From DAIOFH01 sp036745875 (lineage in GTDB: Bacteria > Planctomycetota > SZUA-567): 25,391 nt of DNA. Below the pieces are notes generated by a model. The model was not told the origin of the DNA. It did no database searches and worked only from the letters and a program-made list of their open reading frames with translations. The stretch covers positions 1-25,391 of the forward strand of contig DAIOFH010000052.1 of NCBI GenBank assembly GCA_036745875.1. The letters run 5' to 3'. The translations under genes and the position numbers were made by a program. Positions 14,861-23,492 of the stretch are shown piece by piece (within the stretch, counting starts at the first letter, position 1; the number at the start of each line of letters is the position of its first letter).

Positions 14861-16003
14861 ATGGCACAGATTACTCTCGAAAACATCACCAAGTCGTTCG
14901 GCAGGGTCAAGGCGTTGGACAGCGTGGATCTCGATATCCGCGATAAAGAGTTTTTCGTCCTTTTCGGCCCGGCCGGCGCGGGTAAAACGACAATCCTAAA
15001 AACCATCGCCGGGGTGGAGTTTCCCAACAAGGGCCTGGTCCGCATTGGCGGGGAGATCGTCAACCTTGTTGATCCTGCAGACAGGAACGTGTCCATGGTG
15101 TTCGAAAACTATGCACTTTATCCGCATATGACTGTCTACGACAATATAGCCAGTCCCATGCGCAGTCCGCTTCACAGGAAGGATGAGGCGACGATCAAGA
15201 CGGAAGTAAACCGGGTGGCGGACCTGATGGGGCTTTCGCAGCTTTTACAGCGCCTTCCCTCGCAACTATCGAACGGCCAGCGGCAGCGCACCGCACTTGG
15301 ACGCTGCCTGGTGCGCCAGCCCAATGTTTTTCTGATGGACGAGCCGCTGGCGCATCTTGATGCCAAACTGCGGCATCTCATGCGTACCGAACTCAAGGCC
15401 ATGCAGGCTCAGTTCGACACCACGACAATCTATGTCACCCACGATTATGCAGAAGCCTTGTCGCTTGGCGACAGGATCGCCATTATCGACCAGGGACGCA
15501 TCGTCCAGGTCGGCAACGGCGACGAAATATACTATACACCTGCAAACGAGTTTGTCGCCCGGCTGGTCGGCGAGCCCGAAATCACCATACTGACCGCCCA
15601 ATTACGCATTATGGCCGGAAAGATGCATGCAGTACTGAAGGCGGGGGGAAAGGAGTATCCCTACGAAATTCCGGCAGACGCGGCGGCCAAGCTCGACTCG
15701 ACACTGAAGAACGGCGCAGTGCGCGTGGGCATACGCGGCATAAACCTGGATTACCAGTTCGAACCCGTCGACGGCTTTATTCCCGGCGTTGTTTACAATC
15801 TGGAACCAATCGGCAACAAATCAATTTTGACCATCGTGGCGGATGGCCAGACTTTCCAATCGTTGGCGCCAAACACCTTATCGGTGAAATTGGACACGCC
15901 CGCTTATATTCGTCCCGATCCCGGCAATATGCTTTTCTTCGACCCAGACAGCGGCGACTACCTGACCCGGCATGATGAAGCGCGACTGATAGGGAGGGAA
16001 TAA
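14861..16003 (+). CDS. CUT1 ABC transporter ATPase, first of two
   Basis: MalK/UgpC-type ATPase, 380 residues. Walker A is GPAGAGKTT (36-44), signature LSNGQ (136-140, usually LSGGQ), Walker B VFLMDEP (D160, E161), D-loop AHLD, and the H-loop histidine H194. The Q-loop glutamine is Glu82 (MVFENYALYP), a change shared with the next ATPase. A C-terminal regulatory (OB/TOBE-like) domain follows from about residue 235. ATG has a TGGAG ribosome site and the next gene starts 3 nt after its stop. The pair of unequal ATPases resembles the glycerol-transporter arrangement (GlpS/GlpT), where two different subunits form a heterodimer; that assignment is from memory of the family and unverified. Confidence 0.93.
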   Translation: MAQITLENITKSFGRVKALDSVDLDIRDKEFFVLFGPAGAGKTTILKTIAGVEFPNKGLVRIGGEIVNLVDPADRNVSMVFENYALYPHMTVYDNIASPMRSPLHRKDEATIKTEVNRVADLMGLSQLLQRLPSQLSNGQRQRTALGRCLVRQPNVFLMDEPLAHLDAKLRHLMRTELKAMQAQFDTTTIYVTHDYAEALSLGDRIAIIDQGRIVQVGNGDEIYYTPANEFVARLVGEPEITILTAQLRIMAGKMHAVLKAGGKEYPYEIPADAAAKLDSTLKNGAVRVGIRGINLDYQFEPVDGFIPGVVYNLEPIGNKSILTIVADGQTFQSLAPNTLSVKLDTPAYIRPDPGNMLFFDPDSGDYLTRHDEARLIGRE

Positions 16004-16006
16004 TAC

Positions 16007-17206
16007 ATGGCAAGGCTGGTCTTCAAGAACGTATACAAGCAGTATGGACAGTCGAAGGTGCAGCAGGTTTTCGACGCCGACACCACGGCGACTCTGGGGC
16101 AGGTCGAAACTGCCGCCGTGGACGCAACCCTGCGCCGAGCCGCGACGGTGAAGAATATCCAATACGCGGTGGACAATTTCTCCCTCGAATGCGCCGACGG
16201 CGAGTTTGTCGGCATCCTTGGACCCTCCGGATGCGGAAAGACGACAAGTTTGCGCATGGTGGCGGGATTGGAAGAAATCACCAAAGGCAAAATCATCATT
16301 GGCGACAAAGTGGTCAATGACCTGCATCCAAAAGACAGGGATATCGGATTGGCGTTTGAGGATTACGCCCTCTATCCACCACTCAATGTTTTTGACAATA
16401 TTGCGTTCAATCTCCGAGCCAAAGGGTTGCCGAAGAGTGAAATTGAAAAAAGAGTCATGGAAATAGCCCCCCTCATGAAAGTGGAGGATCTTCTCAAGCA
16501 TAAACCGGCCGGATTGTCGGGCGGGCAAAAACAAAGGGTCAATATCGCGCGCGCCCTCGTTCGCCGTCCCTCCGTCCTGCTTCTTGACGAACCGCTTTCC
16601 CACTTGGACGGCAAGATGCGCCAGGTCCTCAGGACCGAGATCAAGCGCATCCATACCCAAATCAAGTGCACGACTGTTTTGGTCACCCACGACCAACTGG
16701 AAGCCATGAGCCTCTCAGACAAGATCGCCATAATGCGCGACGGCCGCCTCCAGCAATTCGGCACACCGCTTGAAGTCTACGACAATCCGGTGAACGTGTT
16801 TGTCGCCGGATTTATCGGCGAACCTCCGATGAACCTGATGAATGTGAAAATCGAAAAAGTGGGCAAACATACCTACTTCCACTTTCCTACCCGGAATGTA
16901 CGGGTACGCGTTCCCGGAATCTACGCTGACGTTGTCCTGCCTGGCGACGAAGTAATTTTGGGCGTGCGCCCTACCGATGTTCTTATTACGGAGGAGGCGG
17001 ATATCGCACCGACGTCGATAAGCGTTTTTGAAAACCTCGGCGATGAGAAGCGCATCTCCATAGAGGTTGGGCATGAAGAATACCTCACCCTGATCACCCA
17101 GGATGAACGTCGCTACAGGCCGGGGGATGAAATACGTTTGTCGTTCCGGGAAACAAAAACCCATATATTCGACCCTAAAACCGGCGGCCGGATCATTGGA
17201 AAATAA
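16007..17206 (+). CDS. CUT1 ABC transporter ATPase, second, with N-terminal insertion
   Basis: MalK-type ATPase, 399 residues. Walker A is GPSGCGKTT (72-80), signature LSGGQ (170-174), Walker B VLLLDEP (D194, E195), and the H-loop histidine H228. The Q-loop residue is again Glu (E118 in LAFEDYALYP). Between the first strand (MARLVFKNVYKQYG) and the usual AVDNFSLECADGEF there are about 36 extra residues (about 16-51, QSKVQQVF to TVKNIQ) not found in ordinary MalK proteins. The insertion is in frame and codon use looks normal, so it is unlikely to be an assembly error. It starts 3 nt after the first ATPase with AGGGAGGG as ribosome site, and probably forms a heterodimer with it. Confidence 0.93.
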   Translation: MARLVFKNVYKQYGQSKVQQVFDADTTATLGQVETAAVDATLRRAATVKNIQYAVDNFSLECADGEFVGILGPSGCGKTTSLRMVAGLEEITKGKIIIGDKVVNDLHPKDRDIGLAFEDYALYPPLNVFDNIAFNLRAKGLPKSEIEKRVMEIAPLMKVEDLLKHKPAGLSGGQKQRVNIARALVRRPSVLLLDEPLSHLDGKMRQVLRTEIKRIHTQIKCTTVLVTHDQLEAMSLSDKIAIMRDGRLQQFGTPLEVYDNPVNVFVAGFIGEPPMNLMNVKIEKVGKHTYFHFPTRNVRVRVPGIYADVVLPGDEVILGVRPTDVLITEEADIAPTSISVFENLGDEKRISIEVGHEEYLTLITQDERRYRPGDEIRLSFRETKTHIFDPKTGGRIIGK

Positions 17207-17216
17207 AGGATGAAAA

Positions 17217-18251
17217 ATGAAAGCGCTAGTCAAATATGAAGCTGGTCCCGGTTGCATGGAAATCCGTGACATCCAGGAGCCGAAACCCGGCCCGGGCCAG
17301 GTATTGATCGAAATCAAAGAAGCCGGTATTTGCGGCTCCGATCTCCATATATTTCACTCCGATATAAGCATTCCCGTGAAGCCGCCCGTGGTGGTCGGCC
17401 ACGAATTTTCCGGCGTAGTTGTTGAAGTGGGTGAGGGGGTTCTCAAGGTCAAGCCGGGTGACCGGGTCGTTTCGGAGACCGCGTTCCACTATTGCGGGGT
17501 CTGCGATTATTGTAGGGAGGGCTATTATAATCTGTGTGTCGAACGCCGGACCCTGGGCTACTGGTATAACGGCGTGTTTTGCAAATACACCGTTGTACCG
17601 GAAGCCAGGATCCACCTGATTCCCGAAAATATCGATTTTACCTCGGCCGCGATGACCGAGCCCTTGGCGTGCGTCACCCATGCCGTATATGATCTTTGCC
17701 GAATCAGGGCGGGGGATGTGGTTCTCGTTTCCGGCCCCGGCCCGATCGGGCTTATGGCTCTCCAGATCGCCAAGGCGCATGGCGCGACAGTGGTGGTATC
17801 CGGAACAAACATCGATGTCGGACGGCTCGAGATGGCTGCGAAGCTTGGCGCGGACCGCATCGTCAATGTCCAAACCGAAGACCTGAACGAGATATGCGCG
17901 TTGATGACTCGCGGCTTCGGACCTGATGTGGTGCTTGAGTGTTCCGGCAACGCGACGGGAATCGACACTGGCCTCCGTTTGATCAAGAAGCGCGGCTATT
18001 TTGTCCAGGTCGGGTTGCCTGGTAAAAAGGTCGAATTTGACATTGAAAAGGTATGTTATAAGGAATTGCATTTTTCCGGTTCGCTTGGATCCAGAAACGC
18101 CAACTGGCGCAAGGCGTTACAGCTTATGTCCGAGGGTAAGATCTCTCTCGCTCCATTGGCGACCATAAAACTCCCCATAACGGAATGGGAAAAAGCATTC
18201 GAACTGTTCGAGAAAAAAGAAGGTCACAAGATATTCCTCTTGCCGGTATAG
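17217..18251 (+). CDS. Zinc-dependent alcohol/polyol dehydrogenase (medium-chain family)
   Basis: NAD(P)-dependent medium-chain dehydrogenase, 344 residues, resembling L-iditol/sorbitol and threonine dehydrogenases. Catalytic-zinc residues are C39 (GICGSD), H62 and E63 (VVGHEFSG). The structural-zinc cysteines are all present at C93, C96, C99 and C107. The nucleotide-binding loop is SGPGPIGLMALQIAK (near residue 170), followed by GADRIVNVQ. It likely oxidises a secondary alcohol of the imported polyol or sugar to a ketone, in the cytoplasm. It starts 10 nt after the ATPase stop (AAGGA ribosome site) and is followed 11 nt later by the LarA-like gene, so the two probably act in series. Confidence 0.93.
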   Translation: MKALVKYEAGPGCMEIRDIQEPKPGPGQVLIEIKEAGICGSDLHIFHSDISIPVKPPVVVGHEFSGVVVEVGEGVLKVKPGDRVVSETAFHYCGVCDYCREGYYNLCVERRTLGYWYNGVFCKYTVVPEARIHLIPENIDFTSAAMTEPLACVTHAVYDLCRIRAGDVVLVSGPGPIGLMALQIAKAHGATVVVSGTNIDVGRLEMAAKLGADRIVNVQTEDLNEICALMTRGFGPDVVLECSGNATGIDTGLRLIKKRGYFVQVGLPGKKVEFDIEKVCYKELHFSGSLGSRNANWRKALQLMSEGKISLAPLATIKLPITEWEKAFELFEKKEGHKIFLLPV

Positions 18252-18262
18252 GAGAATGTCCT

Positions 18263-19549
18263 ATGGAATTTCCCGATCGCATCGACTATAAGCTGGGGAT
18301 TGACGATATCCCGTTTCCCCGTGTATTTCGGGCACGGCAGGTTTTCCCACGGGAACGAATCGACAATATAGAAGAGACTGTATGGCGTGAACTCGGTAAT
18401 GCGGACTTGCCTGATCTTTCGGGAAAACGCGTCGCCCTGACTGCCGGCAGCCGTGGCGTTGCCAACCAGGCCCGTATACTCAAGGCTGTTGCGGACTGGC
18501 TAAAAAAGGCGGGGGCAAAACCTTTTGTCGTGCCCGGCTGCGGAAGCCATGGCGGCGCGACCGCCGAAGGGCAGGTCGAAATGATCGCAGGGTTTGGCAT
18601 TACCGAAGAGTACATGGAGGTACCCATACTCTCGAGTATGGATGTGGAGCAGATCGGGACGACACAGTCGGGGTTCCCGGTATATTGCGACATGAATGCG
18701 ATAGCCGCCGATTTCATTTTGCCGGTTCATCGCATCAAGGCTCACACGGATTTCAAAGGCGAAATCGAATCCGGTATCTGCAAGATGCTGGTCATTGGCC
18801 TGGGAAAGCACAAAGGCGCCAGCCATATACACAACCTTGGTTTTTCCGTGTTTTCGTCGCTAATTCCCGAAGCGGCGGGAGTATTCTTCGCCACAGGCAA
18901 GGTTCTTGCCGGCGTTGGCATAGTCGAAAACGCCTATGACGAGACAATGCTTGTCGAGGCCATCCAAACCGACAGAATCATTGAACGGGAAAAAAACCTT
19001 CTCCGCAGATCGAAAGAGGCAATGGCAAAACTGTATATGGATGCCATCGATGTTTTGGTCATCGAGGAAATCGGCAAGGATGTCTCCGGGGCGGGCATGG
19101 ACTCGAATATCGTTGGCCATCCTGCATCGGGCGAGCCCGGTTTCGATGCCTGCCCCATCAAGCGCATCTCTATTCTCGGGCTTTCGGAACAATCCCACGG
19201 CAATGGCATCGGTATGGGAATGGCCAATGTCGTCACTGTTGATTTTATGAAACAGCTGGACCTTGCCGCGACCTACACCAACAGCATTACATCCAGGGTG
19301 ATCGAAGGGGGGCGGATCCCTATCGTGGCGAATTCAGACAAGGATGCTGTTACAATCGCGCTCTATTGCAGCATGGTCGCAGATACGACCAAGGCGCGGC
19401 TTGTCCAGATCGCCAATACATTGCGCCTCGACGAGCTTCTCCTCTCGGAAGCATATTTTCCGCTGGTGAAGAGCGATGCGCGGTTTGAAATACTGTCAGA
19501 TCCGGAGCCGCTCTGTTTCGACGTCAACGGACGGCTTAGGAGGGTATAG
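18263..19549 (+). CDS. LarA-superfamily (DUF2088) 2-hydroxyacid racemase/epimerase
   Basis: A 428-residue member of the lactate-racemase superfamily, whose studied members use a nickel-pincer nucleotide to racemise or epimerise 2-hydroxyacids, including sugar acids. Visible features are TAGSRGVANQARIL (60-73), GCGSHGGAT with H96, PVHRIKAHTDFKGEIESG with H156 and H161, and ICKMLVIGLGKHKGA with K174, K182, H183 and K184. These are plausible counterparts of the LarA cofactor lysine and histidines, though exact equivalence needs an alignment. The open frame begins at 18185 inside the dehydrogenase gene, but ATG 18263 has GGAG eight bases before it and overlaps only the preceding stop-codon region. 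The cofactor-making genes (larB, larC, larE) are not in the window. It is the last gene of the operon. Confidence 0.85.
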   Translation: MEFPDRIDYKLGIDDIPFPRVFRARQVFPRERIDNIEETVWRELGNADLPDLSGKRVALTAGSRGVANQARILKAVADWLKKAGAKPFVVPGCGSHGGATAEGQVEMIAGFGITEEYMEVPILSSMDVEQIGTTQSGFPVYCDMNAIAADFILPVHRIKAHTDFKGEIESGICKMLVIGLGKHKGASHIHNLGFSVFSSLIPEAAGVFFATGKVLAGVGIVENAYDETMLVEAIQTDRIIEREKNLLRRSKEAMAKLYMDAIDVLVIEEIGKDVSGAGMDSNIVGHPASGEPGFDACPIKRISILGLSEQSHGNGIGMGMANVVTVDFMKQLDLAATYTNSITSRVIEGGRIPIVANSDKDAVTIALYCSMVADTTKARLVQIANTLRLDELLLSEAYFPLVKSDARFEILSDPEPLCFDVNGRLRRV

Positions 19550-19569
19550 CGGAAGGAAACATTTTTTCC

Positions 19570-19697
19570 CCCGCACCCTAACCCTTTCCCCCTTCGGGGC
19601 GAGGGCATTCTGCGTGTATCCGGCATGCGGATGCTTTGCAGAGAATCGTCTACTTTTGCATGCCCTCGCCCCTGGAGGGGACGAGAGTCAGGGTGAG
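19570..19697. repeat. Long inverted repeat between the converging operons
   Basis: Left arm 19570-19607 (CACCCTAACCCTTTCC, then CGGGGCGAGGGCA) pairs with right arm 19661-19697 (TGCCCTCGCCCC, then AGTCAGGGTGAG). Each arm carries its own mini-hairpin (CCCC-TTC-GGGG and CCCC-TGGA-GGGG), and the centre has ATCCG-GCATG-CGGAT. The sequence resembles the CCCTCACCCTAACCCTCTCCC-type dispersed repeats found in many unrelated bacteria. Its place between two facing operons suits a two-way terminator or transcript-end barrier. It spans most of the 170-nt gap. Confidence 0.75.
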
Positions 19698-19719
19698 TAA
19701 GAGAAGGTGGAAACAACCT

Positions 19720-20676
19720 TTAATTCACCACGTTTATGGGAGTTTTACGGACAAAGGCGGCAAGGTTTTCCACCGCAACGCTCATGAGGCGTTCGCGCGC
19801 GGCTTTGGGAGCCCAGGCGATATGGGGAGTAATAAGGCAATTCGGCTGCTTAGGCAATGGGTTGTCGGCGGAGATTGGCTCGACAGACACCACGTCGGCC
19901 GCATAGGCATAGACCTTCCCTGAATCAAGCGCCTCGGCCATGTCGACCTCACTCACCAGCGGTCCGCGTGATGTATTGACAATGATGACGCCATCCTTCA
20001 TCTTGGCGATTGAGGCGGAATTGATCATCTCTTTTGTCGAGTCAAAGAGCGGGACATGGAGGCTGATCACGTCTGAACCGGACAATACGTCTTCGAGGCT
20101 TGCATACTTGATGTCGCCCGTTTCGATACTCTTGTTCACCTGTTCATCAAATGCCAATACCTTCATGCCAAAGGCAACGGCGATCTTCGCGGTGTTCCTG
20201 CCAATACGCCCAAACCCAACCACGCCCATTGTTTTGCCCGCCAGCTCGATGAGCGGATAATCCCAATAACAGAAATCCTCCGATTTGCACCAACGACCCT
20301 CTTTCACCGTGCCGGCATGATGGCCGACATGGTGGCAGATTTCCAGGAGCAGCGCGAAAACATATTGGGATACGGCTGTGGTGCCATAGGTTGGGATGTT
20401 GGTGACAGGTATGCCTTTTTCACCGGCATACTTGAAATCGACCACATTGTATCCGGTGGCTAAAACGCCGATATACTTAATGCCTGGTTTGGCTTGCAGC
20501 GTTTCCCTGGTGATGGGGGTCTTATTGGTGATAACTACGTCCGCATCCGCGATATGCTCCAGGATTTTGTCGCCTGGAGTGCGATCATAACAGACGAACT
20601 CGCCAAGCGACTTGAACCCATCCCAGCTTATGTCTCCGGGATTCAGCGTATACCCGTCAAGAACGACAATCTTCAT
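19720..20676 (-). CDS. D-2-hydroxyacid dehydrogenase (glycerate dehydrogenase-like)
   Basis: NAD(P)-dependent D-isomer-specific 2-hydroxyacid dehydrogenase, 318 residues. The nucleotide-binding loop is GVVGFGRIGR (glycines 154-159). The catalytic triad is visible: R237 in NTSRGPLV, E266 in VVSVEP and H285 in TPHIAW. Closest in general pattern to glycerate or hydroxypyruvate reductases. The frame is open from 20706, but ATG 20676 (MKIVVLDGY) has AAAGGA upstream and fits the family start. It is the last gene of the transketolase operon, 38 nt after the TIM-barrel gene. It may interconvert a 2-keto acid with the D-hydroxyacid that the LarA-like enzyme makes or consumes; that link is inferred. 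Confidence 0.92.
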   Translation of the reverse strand: MKIVVLDGYTLNPGDISWDGFKSLGEFVCYDRTPGDKILEHIADADVVITNKTPITRETLQAKPGIKYIGVLATGYNVVDFKYAGEKGIPVTNIPTYGTTAVSQYVFALLLEICHHVGHHAGTVKEGRWCKSEDFCYWDYPLIELAGKTMGVVGFGRIGRNTAKIAVAFGMKVLAFDEQVNKSIETGDIKYASLEDVLSGSDVISLHVPLFDSTKEMINSASIAKMKDGVIIVNTSRGPLVSEVDMAEALDSGKVYAYAADVVSVEPISADNPLPKQPNCLITPHIAWAPKAARERLMSVAVENLAAFVRKTPINVVN

Positions 20677-20714
20677 GAAAATCCTTTCCGGAAAGAAATT
20701 CGACATGGAGTTGA

Positions 20715-21626
20715 TTATAGACGCGCCCAGGCCTCGTTCAGGATCCGTTTGGCATTGGCTATCACAAGTTCCGGCTCCTCGTCACCCCATGGCTTGACCT
20801 CGAAGGAGAAGATGGGCGGATTCTTGCTGTTGAGATAGCCTATATCCAGCAGTACCCGCAGGTAGTCCATGACTTCCTCGACCGCAATTTCCGAGTTGGG
20901 GAAACCGAAGCGCGGATGCATGTCGCCCACCGCTTCAGCACCGGGCTGCATAACCGCGTTGGCCACGTGGGCGTGGCGGATCCAGGGCGCGATGGGAAGG
21001 ATGTTTTCACGAATGCTTTCGTGAATCTGTACAATATGCGACAAATCGACCATTAACCCAAAATTATGGTGATAACGGCACTTCATTGCTTCAACGAAAT
21101 TTTTTGCCAGTGGGGCGGGGCCTATGAGGGATTTTTTGTCAAAGTCGTAGTCAAACACTTCGAGAAGAACCGGCATATCGCCTTTGCTCGCGGCATACTC
21201 ACAGAGCTTGCCGGCGGAATCCAGAAGCGCTTCGAAGGATTTGTCCTTGGTTGCTTCCTCGAATTTCCCCGAAAGAAATGCATAGCCGGCGGCGCCGAGT
21301 TCGTATGCTTCGTCAATGCCTTCCATGAGGGAGTCGAGGGCTTGCTTACGCTTTGCGTCGTCAAGGTCATTGATATTGGAGCCGGTCGTGAGCATGCGCG
21401 GCTGGGAACCATAGGTAAGGGTCAATCCTGCGGTTTCCACCATCTTCCTGACCTGCTTGCGGACATCCGGATCCCTTATCCAGGTAACCTCGATGACGTC
21501 GAAATAGCCGTCCCGACAGATGGCTCGGGTGGCATCAAGGATGGGGCCGTCGCCTTTCATGGTGGCTGGGTATGCCATAAAGTTGACAATACCGACCCGC
21601 ATGTATTTGCGCATTGGCTCGTTCAT
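20715..21626 (-). CDS. Sugar isomerase/epimerase-type TIM-barrel protein (second)
   Basis: A 303-residue AP-endonuclease-2-like TIM-barrel protein, distinct in sequence from the one at 1492-2316. It has MRVGIVNFMAYPATMKGDG at the start, a strand DVIEVTWIRD near residue 45, LLEVFDYDFDKKS near residue 155 (E and D positions usual for metal binding), LMVDLSHIVQ near residue 192, IRHAHVANAV near residue 215 and FSFEVKPWGDEE near residue 275. AAAGGAT precedes ATG. It sits between transketolase and the hydroxyacid dehydrogenase in one operon. Likely an isomerase or epimerase of a keto sugar or keto acid; the exact reaction cannot be told. Confidence 0.85.
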   Translation of the reverse strand: MNEPMRKYMRVGIVNFMAYPATMKGDGPILDATRAICRDGYFDVIEVTWIRDPDVRKQVRKMVETAGLTLTYGSQPRMLTTGSNINDLDDAKRKQALDSLMEGIDEAYELGAAGYAFLSGKFEEATKDKSFEALLDSAGKLCEYAASKGDMPVLLEVFDYDFDKKSLIGPAPLAKNFVEAMKCRYHHNFGLMVDLSHIVQIHESIRENILPIAPWIRHAHVANAVMQPGAEAVGDMHPRFGFPNSEIAVEEVMDYLRVLLDIGYLNSKNPPIFSFEVKPWGDEEPELVIANAKRILNEAWARL

Positions 21627-21665
21627 GGTATTTATCCTTTCTCAAAAATTGCCATATGGCACGCT

Positions 21666-22616
21666 TTACCATTTTTTCACTTTCTTGAAAGCAAGCTCAG
21701 CCTTTTCAGCAATCGATCCTGCATCAAGGCCGTAGGAAGACATCAGCTCGTCATACGGCCCCGTTTCGGTAAAACGATCATTGATTCCTACACGCACCAG
21801 CGGGATTTCAGCACCTGCTTCGGCCAGAGCTTCGGCGACTGCTCCTCCCAACCCGCCGATGATGGAGTGCTCCTCGGCTGTAACAATAACCCAGGTATCC
21901 TCGGTGCATTTGAGAAGCGTTTCCTTGTCCAGCGGCTTGATGGTGAACATATCGACGACGCGGACGGAGATTCCTTCCTTTTCCAGAATATTCGCTGCTT
22001 CCAGTGCATTGCCGCACATGACGCCGCAGGCACATATGGTTATGTCGGAGCCGTCACGGAGGATTTTTGCCCTGCCTGTTTGAAAGTCCTCGCCCTCTTG
22101 GTAGAGGCGGGGCATTTTATCCCTGGAAAGGCGAATATACATGGGCATTTCTGTATCAATCGCATTCCTGACCATCCAGTCTGCTTGAATTTCATCGGAG
22201 GCGACCATTACAATGACATTCGGAATTGCGCGCATGATGGCTATGTCTTCGACGGAATGGTGGGTTGCGCCGTCGAATGCGTCCGACATGCCGCCATAGG
22301 CTCCGACGAATTTGATGGGGAGTCCGCCATAACCGCCAAATGTGCGCATGGCGAGCAGGCCCGTCGAGGTCAGAAAAACGGCGAAGGTGTTGACGAAAGG
22401 GATCTTTCCGTCGGCGGCGAAGCCTGCGGCCATGGCCGCCATGTTCGCTTCGGCGATGCCGACGTTGAAAAAACGCCCGGGACACGCTGCACCGAAGGTG
22501 CCGGATTTGGTCGAACTGGAAACGTCTGCGTCAAGGACCACGACTCGCGGATCGTCTTTCCCGTATTTCACAAGTGCGTCGCCGTATGCCTCGCGGATGG
22601 TTTTTTGCGCGCTCAT
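21666..22616 (-). CDS. Transketolase, C-terminal subunit
   Basis: A 316-residue half-length transketolase: the pyrimidine-binding domain followed by the C-terminal domain. It carries the catalytic glutamate region VGIAEANMAAMAAGFA (near residue 53), then TFAVFLTSTGLLAMRTF and GGLPIKFVGAYGG. The C-terminal domain contains DITICACGVMCGNALEA and VIVTAEEHSIIGGLGGAVAE. Ribosome site GGGAGG lies before ATG, and its ATG overlaps the stop of the N-terminal subunit gene (ATGA), so the two are coupled and should assemble in equal amounts. Split transketolases occur in several bacterial phyla and in dedicated sugar-catabolic operons. Confidence 0.95.
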   Translation of the reverse strand: MSAQKTIREAYGDALVKYGKDDPRVVVLDADVSSSTKSGTFGAACPGRFFNVGIAEANMAAMAAGFAADGKIPFVNTFAVFLTSTGLLAMRTFGGYGGLPIKFVGAYGGMSDAFDGATHHSVEDIAIMRAIPNVIVMVASDEIQADWMVRNAIDTEMPMYIRLSRDKMPRLYQEGEDFQTGRAKILRDGSDITICACGVMCGNALEAANILEKEGISVRVVDMFTIKPLDKETLLKCTEDTWVIVTAEEHSIIGGLGGAVAEALAEAGAEIPLVRVGINDRFTETGPYDELMSSYGLDAGSIAEKAELAFKKVKKW

Positions 22617-23446
22617 GCTGTTCCTCCCAGTTCTTCCATTGCCACCGCGTACTGCTCATCGTTAATCGGGCTGCCGTGCCAGGAATTTTTCCCTTCCATA
22701 AAGGAGACGCCCTTGCCTTTGACTGATTCGGCAAGTATCACCGCTGGACGGCCCTCTATCCGTTGGCATATGTCAATGGCATTGGAGATGGCGGCGATAT
22801 TGTGCCCGTCACAGGAAACGACTTCCCAGCCGAAGGCGCGCCATTTTGCCGCCAGGTCTCCCATGGGCATGATGTCGTCGCTTGTACCGTCGAGTTGGAT
22901 ATGGTTGTAATCCACGATTGCCGTAAGGTTGTCCAGCTTGTATTTGTTCGCGCTCATCGCCGCTTCCCAAACACATCCTTCGTTCAGCTCACCGTCCCCC
23001 AGCACCACATACACACGGGCGGGGTTTTCACTGAGGCGAAGCGATAATGCCATACCTATTCCCGCCGAAAGTCCGAGTCCGAGCGGACCGGAGGGAATTT
23101 CCACCCCTGGTGTGTGCTTGGAGCAAGGATGCCCCTGGAGATGGCAACCAAACCGGCGCAGCCCGGCGAAATCCTCGTGGGGGAAGAAACCTTTTTCCGC
23201 CAGTATCCGATAGAGCATGGGAGCGGCATGGCCTTTACTCAAAATGATCCTGTCCCGCGAGGGATCGCAGGGAGAAGCAGGGGTGACCTTTGCCTTTTCG
23301 AAATAGAGAACCGTCAATATCTCGCACACCGAAAGAGAACCACCCGGATGACCGGTTTGGACGCTGTGGAGCTGGCGAATCAGGTCGATGCGGAATTTTT
23401 GGCACAACGCGCGAAGCTCATCAATTCTTTGAGTAGATAGAGCCAT
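22613..23446 (-). CDS. Transketolase, N-terminal (thiamine diphosphate-binding) subunit
   Basis: A 277-residue N-terminal half that binds thiamine diphosphate and moves a two-carbon ketol unit together with the C-terminal subunit. Motifs are TGHPGGSLS (residues 31-39), ILSKGHAAP near residue 68, GPLGLGLSAG near residue 120, the Mg/ThDP motif GDGELNEGCVWEA near residue 149 followed by VDYNHIQLDG, and KGKGVSFMEGKNSWHG near the end. AAGGAAG precedes ATG. It is the first gene of the operon, with a leader of about 370 nt that contains a 140-nt repeat and, at its start, the palindromic operator. A catabolic role is favoured by that co-regulation with the CUT1 operon. Confidence 0.95.
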   Translation of the reverse strand: MALSTQRIDELRALCQKFRIDLIRQLHSVQTGHPGGSLSVCEILTVLYFEKAKVTPASPCDPSRDRIILSKGHAAPMLYRILAEKGFFPHEDFAGLRRFGCHLQGHPCSKHTPGVEIPSGPLGLGLSAGIGMALSLRLSENPARVYVVLGDGELNEGCVWEAAMSANKYKLDNLTAIVDYNHIQLDGTSDDIMPMGDLAAKWRAFGWEVVSCDGHNIAAISNAIDICQRIEGRPAVILAESVKGKGVSFMEGKNSWHGSPINDEQYAVAMEELGGTA

Positions 23447-23492
23447 TATTATCTTCCTTGCAGTAATAATTCTTGAAATCTCGTCATTTAAA

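Noticed and set aside
15878..16696. 272-codon open frame on the minus strand
   Set aside because: Antisense to both CUT1 ATPase genes, which carry intact ATP-binding motifs.
21066..22910. 614-codon open frame on the plus strand
   Set aside because: It is antisense to the TIM-barrel, transketolase C and part of the transketolase N genes, all of which have clear family motifs; it has no ribosome site and its translation resembles no protein family. GC-rich codon bias creates long antisense frames.
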